Shown in pieces: positions 1 through 11,530 of a DNA stretch of 64,000 bases. The translations under genes were made by a program, and so were the position numbers. How positions within the stretch are numbered: the first letter of the stretch is position 1; each line of letters begins with the position of its first letter. Source of the DNA: Reticulitermes speratus (Eukaryota; Arthropoda; Insecta; Blattodea; Rhinotermitidae). The notes beneath the pieces were generated by a model. That model saw only the letters and a program-made list of their open reading frames with translations. It searched no databases and was not told the DNA's origin. Location: the NCBI GenBank assembly GCA_021186555.1, contig JAJKFL010000006.1:29571478-29635477 (forward strand), read 5' to 3'.

Positions 1-2135
1 ACCAAACAACCGAACAAGCCATACAGCTACGGGCGAAGCGCAAGTCGACGTCCCTTGGTCCGTTTTAGTCATTCCAGTGCACGGAACGCATTTCTGGGCT
101 ATGACACAGGAACCTAATAACTGCGACGGGGACTGCGCTTACGCTAACGGACTTCCCATCTTTCGTGGAGGCGTTGACGTGGTCATAGTAAGGACTTTTT
201 TCTAGAAATGGCAGTACTTTCTTCTGGGGGGTGAAGAAATTTGGTTGGATAGATGTCTGGGGTTTGAACCCAGAGTGACCGCTCTTTCCTGCACTACCCG
301 ACAATTCGTTATTCTGCGGGCGGAGAGGGGAGTACTGCGCTAGTAGTACGCTGGGGTACTAGGGAGGGGGTTAATGAGGGTAGACTTGCCTGCGTATTTA
401 CACTGACACCTCAAAACTGTGGGCACAAAACCGTAAATAACATTAGGCCTACCACTGAAAACGAATGTAGTTCTTGTCTTACTTTTGCTTTAACCTAATG
501 GTTCTATGCCAGACACGCTCCCATTCTAGCTGCTACTTTCGTAGCGGTCACTTGTGTCTAGAAGTTGAATTAACGCCTTTCCCTTCCCTTTCCCAAAATA
601 CCGTCACTCTTCCAGAATCCGTCTTTTCAATTTCATCACAATCACATTTTCCCCATTCTTTACACCCAGACTATACCGCTTTCACTGCAACCTTCTCAAA
701 TTGGGGTGTACAGTGGTTTATACTTTTTATTCGCCATCCTACCCTTTACAAAATATCACATGTACATCACCGGATTTAAATCGCAGAGATATGGGAGTCG
801 TACAACATGGTATCCGTGAATATTTACCAGTTCATTGATCAATCTCGTACGCTGGCCAAGTCCATGGCGTTTCACCAGCGTTTATTCAGACGTTTCGTCT
901 AGTTACAATGTAGTCCTAACCAATTTTAAATGTTCATTTTTCTTCAAGCGTGTGTTAAGTGGCTTATTTTCTCGGACGCTGAGCCATCGTCCATAACAGC
1001 AAGTCTAGTGGCAAACCTGGCGAAAGCCTTTCTTCATCTTACTTCTTGAAATTTTTAAAATATCAATCTCGTTACGGAAGTCCATGGACTTCGATTTTTC
1101 CTAGGATATTAAAAGAGCGCTTGGTACGAGTCCATTCCTACCATCAGCATGAACATTAATCTCTAACCAGTACGGTTACACCAAATTCTTGTTGCTTTGT
1201 TTGCTTATTGTATGATGGCAGTTTCAACGATTCATCCCAACATGTAACTGGTTTGGGCTAATCAGATCTCTGTTACGTGCCTCCGTGCAACAATACCATT
1301 CCTTTCAACAGGACTGTTCTTGCTTTCCTGCACCCAAGACCATAAGATTTTATAACTCTTCTCTGTATTTCTGCATGTCCTTTGTAATTTATTCCTTTCG
1401 TAGCTGATAAATTAACTGTACTCCATTCAGGTGGTTTCCCCATGGCTGTAACAATGAGAGACTAATGTTTCTGAACGCGATGCTATGAAATTCATCCAGT
1501 TAAATTTTCAGAAGCAGCGGTTTTGTCTTCTTGCCTGGTGTTGATAACTGATTTACAACAACCTTCGGCACTTCGCGCTCTTTCCTAATTTTACGTAAGT
1601 CCTTGCAAACACACCGGCAAAGACCGCGGCCCTGACTTGTGGCATTTGCATTCGACATAACTGACCTACATTATCTTCGCCACAGTGCTTTATTACATTA
1701 TTAATAACCAGCCCCCCTTTACTACGTATCTATTTCCTTCAAGATCAAGTCACGTTCTCCTGTCTTATTAACGAACCCGGAAGTAAGATGACATATGTCA
1801 ATGCCTGTACCACAACTAGCAACAAAATTATCGAATCTAACTGCGCACAGACCCTTACACAAGATTACGTGGCGAATGATATGAGAGAAGGAGGGGGGGG
1901 GGGATATGGCCACAGTTCACATTTATTTCCTCATTAACACTTAGCTTTAAAAAAGGCAGGATAAAGCGGTAGTGAAATGAAACGTATCACACAAATGCAC
2001 CTAGTACCGACATCTAAAGAGACTTGTAGTTTTATCTTAATTCCCCCTATACACCTTCATGGGTATTTAGGATTGGGGAGAAATGATTATCATAAAATTC
2101 AATTCAGTGGTACTCTATTTACGATACGACTCAAC
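1..2135. other. Unassigned non-coding DNA
   Basis: I see no gene, tRNA or recognisable repeat here. All open frames are short (about 100 codons or fewer) and low in conserved-looking composition. A run of ten G near 1893 is the only simple-sequence feature. The stretch may hold old, unrecognisable transposon remains. Confidence 0.5.
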
Positions 2136-2187
2136 AGCCTAATAATAATAAATTGATAATAATAATAATAATAATAATAGTAATAAT
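2136..2187. repeat. (TAA)n microsatellite
   Basis: An almost uninterrupted TAA/AAT trinucleotide array with two interruptions. Similar arrays occur at 50581-50618 and 52211-52235. Confidence 0.9.
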
Positions 2188-3215
2188 CTACCTTATATAA
2201 TACCCTTGGTTTGAAAGTAACACACGCGTGACGTCACAGCCACCGGTTTCCATGGCTACGATAATTTGGTCGATATAATGTGATATATGTCGCCCATCTG
2301 CAATTAAGAAAACATTTCATTCGATTGTTTCCGAATTCTTTTTGACAATGTAATTTGAGTACTAAGCTAAAGTGAAATATTAATCAGTCATCAGAGAGTG
2401 ATGACAAAAATTTAGAAGCCTTTGACGCGATAGACAACTTGTGTTTTGTATATAACTTACACAAAGCCCGTTGAAGACTTCGACGGGAAATTTGCTGCAG
2501 TTATAGTAACAATAATTGAACTTGGGGCATAAAGTATATTAAGAAAACAATTTCTGTTCATTTCTAACACCTTTTGCATACACAAAGTTCGTTAAAAATA
2601 TCTAACCTCAATAAACCACGATTAAATATATTCAAAGGATACAATGTTTATCATCAATATAAAACACCGTGTGTTTCCAAATTCTTTTTTAGAATGTTGA
2701 GTAATTACGATTCATTTAAACATTAAATACTGACAATTGACGCCTTTATGATTATGGTGATGATATTGGTGGTGATAATAATTCAATTGATGATGATACA
2801 TTTATTAATGTACCTTACACAGCAAGAAGCCTATACCGCAACACACCGCAAAAACACACACAGATCCACAACTAATATCCTCGTCACAACTGTGCCAGTG
2901 CTCACAAAGGCCCCGGTAGCAGAACCCGAAACATCAACTCCACAAATACCAAAGCCGAACGACATCCATCCATCCTCCCATTCTCACAACTCACTTCCCT
3001 GTAATACATTTTCAGTGTTATTGTGCGACTGAAGAAAAAGAAGACGGACGAGGGATAGCTTGCTGTACCGGCAAAGACCTAAAATTTGCTATGTTGCCAG
3101 ACCTTCCACTTGAATGCCTTGCACTATACTTTTAAACGCAAAGTACAAGTGATCACACTATGAATCGCCAATATAATTTTACATTGCATTACATGTACCG
3201 CGCATTTTGTCATAT
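2188..3215. other. Unassigned AT-rich DNA
   Basis: No gene is recognisable. A GAT/TGAT-rich low-complexity patch lies at about 2745-2800. A 94-codon open frame at 2748-3032 begins inside this patch and is rich in Thr and Pro; it has no family signature and I treat it as chance. Confidence 0.5.
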
Positions 3216-3388
3216 GTTTAAGTTAAACCAACTAATGCACAAGAATTATTAACAAAGTAAGGTACATTTGTAACCACTACATACGTTTCGGCAATCAAGT
3301 TGCCATCCTCAGGGGGCGCATCAAGAAGGGTTACAAATGTACCTTACTTTGTCAATAATTCTTGTGCATTAATTGGTTTAACTTAAAC
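3216..3388 (-). mobile_element. Foldback element with minus-strand hammerhead ribozyme motif
   Basis: Two 60-nt arms (3216-3275 and 3329-3388) are inverted copies with only 2 mismatches, around a 53-nt loop. Read on the minus strand, the loop holds a minimal type I hammerhead: CTGAGGA (3312-3306), one extra U, stem II GGCAA/TTGCC, GAAAC, loop GTAT, then GTA with predicted cleavage after the A at 3278. Helix I starts with CCCC opposite GTGG, so it has one mismatch. Hammerheads of this kind with a two-pair helix III are known from Penelope-like elements and animal retrozymes. Placing this copy in those classes is inference; no reverse transcriptase is visible. Confidence 0.75.
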
Positions 3389-3418
3389 TTACGCCAATAT
3401 AAGTGTTTATTATATTAC

Positions 3419-3625
3419 CTGCACCCGTCCAGACCGGCACTGGGGCCCACCCAGCCTCCTGTAAATGGGTACCGGGTCTCTTTCCTTGGGATAAAGCGAC
3501 CGGGGCGTGGAGTTGACCACCCAACCTCATCTAGTGCCAGGGTTAAAGAAAGAGTACAGCTATACCTCTACTCCCTCTCCGGGCCTTCATGGCCTGTTCT
3601 AGGGTGAACTTTACCTTTACCTTAC
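3419..3625 (+). mobile_element. SINE-A copy, 5' truncated
   Basis: A body-and-tail copy of the main tRNA-derived SINE of this window. It starts in the CCGTCCAGACCGG segment, runs through the GGGGCCCACCCAGCCTCCT and GTTGACCACCC blocks, and ends in the TTTACC-repeat tail. The pol III head is missing. It begins about 30 bp after a hammerhead foldback element. Confidence 0.85.
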
Positions 3626-4740
3626 AAATTATGAGAAAACGTCGCCATGAACGCAAACTCATTTAATGAGATCATTCACAAAATTCTCTTTCCTGCAGTC
3701 TTCGCATGCTGGCCACAACAGTCATGACGATACCTCAACGTAAACCTGCTACTACCTTACACTCCTTCACCTGCGCCCTTTCAAGTTCGGTAACAATACA
3801 ATGGCGACAATAAACGGACAAAGGTGCCACCCTAACATCTCTGGTTTCCATAGCTCGTTCTCCGGAACACTGCTCATACAGTTGCAAAATCTCCACATAC
3901 ATTTTCTCGTCGCACTACATGTCACTTTAAAGACAGGTTCTTTTTAAACTTCTTAGCACGCAACTGATAGTTGCTTGGATCTCCGCAGCTTCAGGCATAT
4001 AAACAATTCCTACACTGCAGGAAATCTTCACGTCTTTACAAACAAAACACTGAAATCATCCAGACAGGTCAATTGTTTCACACCCAAGCCACGTTTACAA
4101 AATTCAACACCAGTTTGATTTTTAAATTCTAAATTTGTGTGCTCTCCGGAGGCCAACACGATGTGCCATCACGAGTACCTTCTTGCCACTTGGCAACAGC
4201 GTGAACTGGTTTGCCTTCCTCCGTCTCTCGATTTAAATAACTGAACACCTTAACAATGAAGTCCAGCTTGTCCGTGCAAAATCCGACGGTTGGGTAAAAT
4301 TTTAGGAACACGAAAAATACTTTCACAAACAAAATCTATCAAGTCCCAAGAGCGTAACACTAACGAATAGTAAATTAAGCTGGTCTAACTCTCACAAGAC
4401 AATCCCTGCTATCATGTGACTAACCACCGACTCCCTACTGGAATCCCAGGAAAAACGATGACCTGTATAAAGGACGGGGGTTCTCGTTATGTCATGTCCT
4501 ACAAGTATTGCCTACACAGTACAATGAAGAAATGAATGATAAGACAACGGCACTTTTGAAATCATCTCTACGTGTAAACTGCATGTATTGTGACATTCTG
4601 ACAACAAACTTTGTCTGACGAGCTTCACGCCTTGGCACAGGAACTCCCCATTCACCACTCTTGACCTTATGCTATTGTTACTGTCATCAGTATAGTAACA
4701 TTACTGTTGCTGTAACAAGCTTGTTGAGATTTTCGGCCTC
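3626..4740. other. Unassigned non-coding DNA
   Basis: No gene or repeat family recognised. The minus-strand open frame at 4129-4332 (67 codons) shows no domain or signal that I recognise. Confidence 0.45.
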
Positions 4741-4933
4741 GAACAAACACGATAAGGGTATGATGAACTGTAAGCAAGAGATCGACCGGCTGATGTCGGG
4801 ATCCACTTCACCTTCGTTCATGGACCGACAGTGCGTAGTGAAACAAAGGGCGGTCGATGACGCTCAACCTTCACCCGTCCGTACGAGCTCGCCCGGCAGC
4901 AGGGAGGCGAACGGCAACTTCATATGGGGCTAG
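4661..4933 (+). CDS. Possible exon in a CpG-rich patch, unidentified
   Basis: A 90-codon open frame whose second half (from about 4745) is clearly richer in CpG and G+C than the flanks. From the internal Met-Met at 4760 it would encode a basic, Ser/Pro-rich peptide with segments such as MMNCKQEIDRLM and PVRTSSPGSREANG. No domain is recognisable. CpG-rich islands in otherwise CpG-poor insect DNA can mark promoters or first exons, or a young transposon. No convincing splice sites were identified. It may equally be a chance frame, so treat it as a hypothesis. Confidence 0.15.
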   Translation: MTLCYCYCHQYSNITVAVTSLLRFSASNKHDKGMMNCKQEIDRLMSGSTSPSFMDRQCVVKQRAVDDAQPSPVRTSSPGSREANGNFIWG

Positions 4934-5818
4934 CAAACAAGTTTGAAAGACCCTTTGATAGCATTCGTTACGCCGATAACGAGCAACACAACTCTCAGGT
5001 ATATCACAATCTATGCCCAGCTTGCACAAACGAGATGAGAAATATCAGTTTATAAGTTGAGGGAAAACATGTAAACCTCTAGATACTAAACAAGTTATGT
5101 TAATTTATTAGTTTCTTGGTTCAGTCAGCGACGCATCGCTCAAGTATATCCGCTGGTTATAAGGCGCCCCCTTTTATCGCGTCCCTGAGCACGGCAGCTA
5201 TATCGCATAGCAAGCCTGCATTCGCTGAGAATCCAGTGACAGCTGCCGTATGGGAAACTGTGGAAGAAAACGGGCACGACGTGTGATATCGTATTATTTC
5301 AGAATTTGCCTACAAACACCGAGCAAAACCAAGGAGAAACTACCAGGATTTCCGATTTAATCAAATCGAATAATAAGGTTTAAAAATGAAATATGCAGAT
5401 ACGTTCTATTACGACTACAAAACATAATACACTCACAGCCCAGACAAGGCTACGTTTTGGCAGTTAAACACAGATGGTTTGGGGGGGGGGGGGGGGGGGT
5501 TAGAAACTGCACATACGAGATTTCGATATTTCTCTAGGAGGTCGCTGGTAGCTAACTTTACGACACAATATCTATAGAAAGAATAATAAAGGCCTCCTGC
5601 GAACTCAGAAGTGACTTAAATAAATAAAATTGAAACAACACGTAACTAAGATGCATACTTACATAACTCATACAAGAAAGAAGGCGTGGGAAGAACCAAA
5701 AGTAAACGGCCAGTCCAGCTTTAAAATTTTAGAACATCGTATCCAGTCCTTGAATTCAGAACTGCAGGCGCCCGACGGCTGAAATCTTTGTTAGCTATCC
5801 AGGGATTCCATCAAAACT
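4934..5818. other. Unassigned DNA with a 19-nt poly-G run
   Basis: A homopolymer of 19 G lies at 5481-5499. A moderately GC-rich stretch at 5130-5290 resembles nothing I know. No gene is seen. Confidence 0.5.
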
Positions 5819-5975
5819 AACTCCATGGAGCAGAGCCCTTCTTGAGAAGCTAACAGGTCGTCAGCTAGTCAAGAAATTCCCCGCGTTTTATGGAACCCTA
5901 AGGTTCATTACCGCACTCACAACAGCCCGCCACCTGTCCCTATCCTGAGCTTACCAAAGAATCAGTCCAGGTCCG
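5819..5975 (+). repeat. Dispersed repeat family E copy
   Basis: This copy carries the family's 5' block: ACTCCATGGAGCAGAG, then TTCTTGAGAAGCTAAC, AGCTAGTCAAGAAATTCC and AAGGTTCATTACCGC. The same blocks recur at 10967, 17755, 27995, 41290 (minus), 50139, 52548 and 63905 (minus). Translated pieces of this family turn up in insect gene predictions as spurious proteins, as far as I recall. The class of the parent element is unknown to me. Confidence 0.8.
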
Positions 5976-5987
5976 AGGCTTTGTATA

Positions 5988-6200
5988 GTGTTTCGTAACA
6001 TGGTAATTTTTTACGGTGAGGAGTTGTTAGCACCTCGCACAACCCCCAAGCTGGAGTGCCACCTCTTGTCGGCTGTCCGCGACTGCTTATTCAATGTATT
6101 CGCAGCTACCCTCCATATCCGGAGGCCGTTCCTCCATCCGCAACCCGAGGACGCGCCATGCCGTGGTAACAGGGACCCACTTATCATGGGGATTCCATGA
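5988..6200 (+). pseudogene. Repeat-derived open frame downstream of a family E copy
   Basis: A 70-codon frame with the segments EELLAPRTTPKLE and LLSAVRDCLFNVFAATLHI. I recall closely similar peptides in many cockroach and termite predicted proteins, where they behave as a repeated unit and not as a host domain. The frame is short, lies directly after a family E fragment, and its C-terminus looks frame-shifted (Pro/Arg-rich). It is best read as the relic of a transposon-carried coding segment or a peptide from a multicopy repeat. I assign no function. Confidence 0.45.
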
Positions 6201-6207
6201 AATCGTT

Positions 6208-8360
6208 TACGAATTGCACACGAAATCCATGGTTACTACTCGTAACTAATTCAATATCTACCATTCTAATTTACCAATTCACCAGTTACATGTCAGTAAT
6301 AAGCTAACTTTTACAATGGTTATTATTGTAACAGAAAAGCGGGAAAATGGTTCAGAGTTTAATGACTACATCACAGCTATTCAAATGAATTTATATACTA
6401 GTACTCCCTCCCCTACACGTGTATACAAGCCATACAATTTTACTTTGGACATGCCAGTAGGGGAAGAAACCAATTTAATGCGAAAATTCTTAGATGACGC
6501 GTAAACACCCACGTTCTTCGGCTCAGTCGATTCATTAGCACATCACAAAGCTATTTCAGAACCTCTGCTAATACAGAATGTTTCAGATAGGCTCCGGAGC
6601 TAAATTCCACACTTTCTACGGAAGCCAAGGGTTCACAATCGTGTCATCGCAAGATTACCGCCACTGTATGCTATCCTAGGCCAGTAAATTCAGTCCTCTT
6701 CTTCTCATGCCGATCTATTTCAACCGACCCAGTGCCCTCTACCCACGCCTACGCAGGGGCAGTGGTCAAGCGAACATCTTCCCTTCGGGAATTTCAAGCG
6801 AACATTTATGCGCATATCTCATATCCTGTTCGCCTCGTTCACCTTGGTCTGATCACCTACATATTATGTGATAAGTTCAAATCACGAAAGTCCTCACTGT
6901 ATACAAATTTGTCCTGCCTCCCCAGTTACTTCCTCTATCTTAGGTCAAAAACAAACACCTCAGCAGCACACTGTTTCCGGACAATTTTCACCCAAAAGAT
7001 TTCCTCAGTTCTTCAGTGGAGAAAAAATAAACCTGAAAACTTCAACGCAGTCAGGTTAAGAGGTTAAAAAAGAAAGCACCTTCATCTCCACGCCCCATAT
7101 ATGCCTTCAAGCTTCTGATGATGCCAGAGACGTAACTGCACAGAAAGCACTGCAAGTCTTTAACGACGTTTGCATTCATTTCAGCATGTAATGTCGAGAC
7201 CAGACGAATTTTGCTTTTATCACTCGGTTCTCAGTGGCTGGTCAGATGCTGCTGGGAGAATTATCGATTCGCTGTGTTGCTAGCATTTTGATACGAACTG
7301 TACAACGAGGACATCGGTACCTGCGACCTTCTAGCACCACTACCCGCTTTCCTTTTCCCATTCGGGTCAGGGATTAACAAATACTTAAGATTTTCAATGG
7401 GGAAAAGACATTGGGATAGCAGGGTTTCACCTTTGTTGGGGACACTGTGGATGCCCTCTGCTCACTACTATCGCGTACTATGACTACCTCCCCACAGCAA
7501 TATCAACGGCATAAAAACTACGAAGATCTACGGTACGACGATTATCCTAACAGAATAATATTTGGAGAAGAGCAAATGAGTATTATCATCATAATCATAA
7601 TTATATGATTAGGCAAAGGTTGACATTTTGTTAATGAAGCACCAAGCCATGAAATGTAAAGAGACGGGGTATGAAGGTAGGCCTGTAGCTCCACACGCTG
7701 ACATGTGTGTGGTTATCGGACGACGAAGACGACGACCAACAACAACAACAACCAGTGGCAGACAAAGCAGTCGCCAAATCACCAGTGATTTACGGTTGGC
7801 GAGTAATATTCCACTCAGCAGTTAGGAGTTGGTTTTGGCAGTTCTGGCTATTTCAACGGGTTACTTGTGGCAGGAAACGGCGAAACACATTCACACATGT
7901 TAGGGTCAGCATAATTAAGCAGTAACTTTCACGTGACAATCTCATTTAAAAGTTCGATTCTTTTGACATTAGTGTGCCTTATTTGTCAGTATTTCGGACA
8001 AACAGTACGGCAGGAATAAATGACGCTTGTAATCCGGGCGGTGGCGAAAGCCACACGAAGAAGTCAGAAACAGTAAGGGCGCCAAAAATATTTATCTGGT
8101 TACCAGTTTCTCAAAAAATGTCTCGACCCTCGATAGCAGCAGCAGCAGCAACACCACCAACAACATGATCAATATGAAACAACGAACAAGATATATTACG
8201 ACGGTAATGAAACTGAACCCTATAATCAGAGATCAAAGATATGAGGTCTATTCCCAGTCCCATAGTAACCCCAGCACTGTGTCAGGTGTTTCCAGAGTTA
8301 TTACCATGATTTGGGAATAATTCCGAGAACTATCTTGCATACCAAAAGCGTAAATTTGTA
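6208..8360. other. Unassigned non-coding DNA
   Basis: No gene or recognised element. Small simple-sequence patches occur: CAA repeats near 7738-7750 and AGC repeats near 8138-8150. Overlapping short frames at 6732-7067 and 7628-7925 have low-complexity composition and no motifs. Confidence 0.45.
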
Positions 8361-8627
8361 CTTCCCTGTACAAGACATGGATAAATACTGCACGACGAGC
8401 GGTAGAGCTCCAGTCACCTTTAATCTCGGCACTAGATGGAGCTAACTGGTCAGCTTCAAGCCCCGGCTATTTTATCCCCGTAGTCACTGACCAGAATGCT
8501 GGATGAGTCCCGGAGCCGGTTTGGACGTTTTGCGGAAGACTAGGATCTCGTACCTCTACCGGGAATCGAATCCCAGATCGCTCAGCCCGCAGTCTAGTCA
8601 GAATACAGACCACGCTACTTCGGCTCC
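8361..8627 (-). mobile_element. SINE-A copy, near full length
   Basis: On the minus strand it starts with GGAGCCG and a degraded A-box region. A B-box follows as GGGATTCGATTCCC (plus 8560-8573), then the conserved body. The tail side is diverged. Many point differences from other copies suggest it is old. Confidence 0.85.
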
Positions 8628-9069
8628 ATTTTACAAGCTCCTACTTCCCCGATCGAATATTTTAAATATTTTAATTATGCCTGGTCGCTTGGCATACGTA
8701 AATATGGACTGACTCATTTAACTTTTTGTACGGTGTTTACATGATACTCTCACGGATGTACCGGCGGATGCGAAAGCTGCCCTACCTAGACACACGCTAA
8801 AAACGACGCCCTGTAGAAATCTGTCTTTCATTTCATATTTAGACAACGCAAACTTATGATCAAGCAGTAAAATAAAATTATGACCACGGGTTGGCATGCT
8901 GCGTTTATGCGCGGCTGGTCACACGATCAAATCCTAGGAGAGTCTAATCTCGTACTAAATTTTACATGCCTGCCCCCAGTAGTTCATCGATTACTGCCAC
9001 CAAGCAACCAAGCTATACCTGTGCAAGCCACGCATAAATATGAAATTGTGTGGTATATCCATTCGAATT

Positions 9070-9202
9070 CTCAGCCTCGGCACTACATGGACGTGGGTGG
9101 TCAGCTTCACGTCGTACCCCCAGCACGCACTGAATGGGGGGCTGGGAGGGTCCCAGAGCCGGTCTGTACGTCTTGGAAAAGAGGAAACTCCTACCCCTGC
9201 CA
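9070..9202 (-). mobile_element. SINE-A fragment
   Basis: Only the central body is recognisable: plus-strand CCTCGGCACTACATGGA, GTGGTCAGCTTCAC and GAGCCGGTCTGTACG. Head and tail are lost. Open frames on both strands across it are SINE translations. Confidence 0.75.
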
Positions 9203-10120
9203 ACTCACACAAAGAAACTCGCGAAATGAGCGCCCAAATCTTTCTTAAGAACTTAGAGATGACGTGAGGTACATTATCAGCACAACCTGTGACAGATCGA
9301 AGTCAAATAAATACGCATCAAATGATGATAGTGGTCAAGCCGTATTGACGTAAAAAAAACGAAATCTCATACCCTTCACCTCTGAGCACCTCAATAAACC
9401 CCGCAGGTATCAGTTGTTGCTTCGATAACTAAATGCTGTAATTCGACAGGCTCACACTAGTGCGTGAAGGATCCTTCGGATTTCCGCGTACACCAGGCGG
9501 AAATCTTGCCGGGCATGGACAGGTTGGCAAGCCTGGGTCAAGATCTCAGGTCTGGCTGCAACCTTGGGTAAGTGCAACAAGTATCATTCAAGGTTCCACG
9601 GTGATGGCGATACCCCGAGCTTCATCACGCTGGGAGGTTAATTCCTTTACATGGAATTTTGGCAGCACGCGTTCACATTCAAGCAATTAAACCTGGGGCC
9701 CCTTAATTCCGTCCGTATTTTCACACGCACGGACACACTAAACCACCTATATTCATGTGGATGATCTACAGTGAAATTATTGATCAAAATTCATTTTACT
9801 TCAGTCTGGTCCGTATTAGAATTCACTTATCACTTTAGAGCTTAAATGGATAAGCACTGTACTTCGTTAAATATATACACTGAATCGAGAAAGGTTTAAA
9901 ACAAATATGTTACTATAACATACAAGTCATGTACATGTTGTTATAAAGATTCATTTTTCTAACAGATTCTTAATAAAATTCATCTTGAGCGTTGAGAACT
10001 GTGATGGAATTCGTTGGTATCAGGCATGCTTCTATTCCTGTTACATTAAAGCATGGGAATTCTACCACCTGTACAAAAACAAACACCCTAATACTACAAA
10101 CAGTCACCAACAAATGCACA
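9203..10120. other. Unassigned DNA, GC-richer at 9450-9690
   Basis: A 76-codon frame at 9460-9690 lies in a locally GC-rich patch with Gly/Ser/Trp-rich composition. I recognise no domain. The rest is AT-rich and featureless to me. Confidence 0.4.
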
Positions 10121-10393
10121 AACCATCAATAAAGGTATCAATTAACCTTTTATCATAATTAAAACCCTACACATATTTCGGCTCACGAGGAGCCATCATC
10201 AGGGGTTACAGTAGTGCTTATCAAATGCTGCGTTGGAAACATACTGTGAAGTAACTTTACGAGTGTCGTTAACAGACCCAACGCAGCATTTGATAAGCAC
10301 TCCTGTAACCCCTGATGATGGCTCCTCGTGAGCCGAAACATGTGTAGGGTTTTAATTATGATAAAAGGTTAATTTATACCTTTATTGATGGTT
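10121..10393. mobile_element. Long palindrome with opposed hammerhead motifs on both strands
   Basis: Two 116-nt arms (10121-10236 and 10278-10393) are near-perfect inverted copies around a 41-nt spacer. The right arm carries a plus-strand hammerhead: CTGATGA (10312-10318), extra U, GGCTC/GAGCC stem II, GAAAC (10335-10339), loop ATGT, GTA (10344-10346). Helix I begins CCC/GGG followed by A-T pairs. The left arm carries the mirror motif on the minus strand (10202 to 10168), with GAAAT in place of GAAAC, giving a U-G wobble in helix III. Both strands could therefore make a self-cleaving RNA. Confidence 0.8.
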
Positions 10394-10691
10394 TAGCACC
10401 CATCGGTTCCGTCTATGTCGGATAATCGACATTCAACTGTATTATGATTTCATCCTCATTCGTCTGACTTCCATACTAACGCCAAAAGTTTACGCACTGC
10501 ATCATATCGACTTTCGAACGGACAGTTCGGAACACTACAGCTGTGCAGGAAACATTCTACTTCGCATCCCCACAACTAAACTCCGTTTCACTCCCCTTTA
10601 ACACTACAGCTTTTCTTTCCTATTGGGGCATTGAATTTTCCTCCCTCTCAATATCAACCCTAAATCATTTCATCCAATATGGAGGCTTCAA
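10394..10691. other. Unassigned non-coding DNA
   Basis: No gene or repeat was recognised between the palindrome and the next SINE. Confidence 0.45.
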
Positions 10692-10960
10692 CGGAGCCGG
10701 TATAGCTCCCTAGACTACAGGCTGAAAAACCGGGGAAATGGCCTTCGAATCCCAACAGGGCATTGTTTCCCTCCTCCAAAACATCGAAACCGCCTGTGGG
10801 GCCTACCCAGCCTGTTCAGTGCGTATAGGGTAGCTATTTTACAAGGAGTAAAGCAGCCGAGGCGTGAAGCTAAACACTCAACTCCATCTAGCGTCAGGGT
10901 GAAGAATGAGCGGAGCTATACTTCCACACTCTCATATGCCTTCATGTCGTGCAGATGAAA
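10692..10960 (+). mobile_element. SINE-A copy, near full length
   Basis: It begins GGAGCCGGTATAGCTC, the family's A-box head. A degraded B-box follows (CTTCGAATCCC near 10745), then the GGGGCCTACCCAGCCTG, GGCGTGAAGCTAA and GAGCGGAGCTATACTTCC blocks, ending in ATATGCCTTCATG. A TTTAC remnant precedes a family E repeat that follows immediately. Confidence 0.85.
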
Positions 10961-10966
10961 ACATTT

Positions 10967-11262
10967 ACTTCATGGAGGCTGAAACATATGCACGTGTTTC
11001 TGGTTAGTGAAGAACATCCCCGCAGTTTGTGGAAACCAAAAGTTCATTACCGTGTTCTCAACAGCGCGCCTGTCCCTGTCCTAAAGCTGATGAATACAGT
11101 CGACACCCTTTCATCTTATTTAAGATCAACTGTAATATTTTCCTCAAATCTAAGCCTGGGTCTTCAAAAACAATGACTTCCTTCAGGTTTTCCCACCCAA
11201 ATCATTTATATATTTGCCTTTTCCCATGCATGTTACGTTCCCCGCCAATCTCGTTCTTCGTT
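10967..11262 (+). repeat. Dispersed repeat family E copy
   Basis: It shows the central and 3' blocks: AAGTTCATTACCGTGTTC, then CCTGTCCCTGTCC, AACTGTAATATTTTCCTC, CTTCCTTCAGGTTTTCC and CATGCATGTTACGTTCCC. One frame (from 10949) reads SLWKPKVHYRVLN, a peptide typical of this repeat. The order matches the copy at 17755-18035. Confidence 0.8.
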
Positions 11263-11471
11263 TTGATAATTTAAAAAATATGTGGTGACTAGTACAAAAC
11301 ATAGAACACCACATTATGCAATTTTCTCCAGCCTCATGTGCTTCTACCCTCTTTTTCCCAAATACCTTCTCAGGGTGACAAATAAGAACAATAACAACAG
11401 TCAAGAGGAAAACGTGAAGTCTTCCTTATGGCTAACACACAGAGATACGAATGCTTATAAAGGGGCCATTC

Positions 11472-11512
11472 TAGACCTCGGCACTACATAGATGTGGAAG
11501 GTAATTTTCACG
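11472..11512 (-). mobile_element. SINE-A short fragment
   Basis: Only a block of about 40 bp matches (CCTCGGCACTACATAGATG on the plus strand). Identification depends on this one block. Confidence 0.5.
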
Positions 11513-11530
11513 ATCAGACCTCTTTACCTC

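Noticed and set aside
7114-7135. CTGATGATGCC as the start of a hammerhead
   Set aside because: No GAAA box follows at the right distance and no stem II can form.
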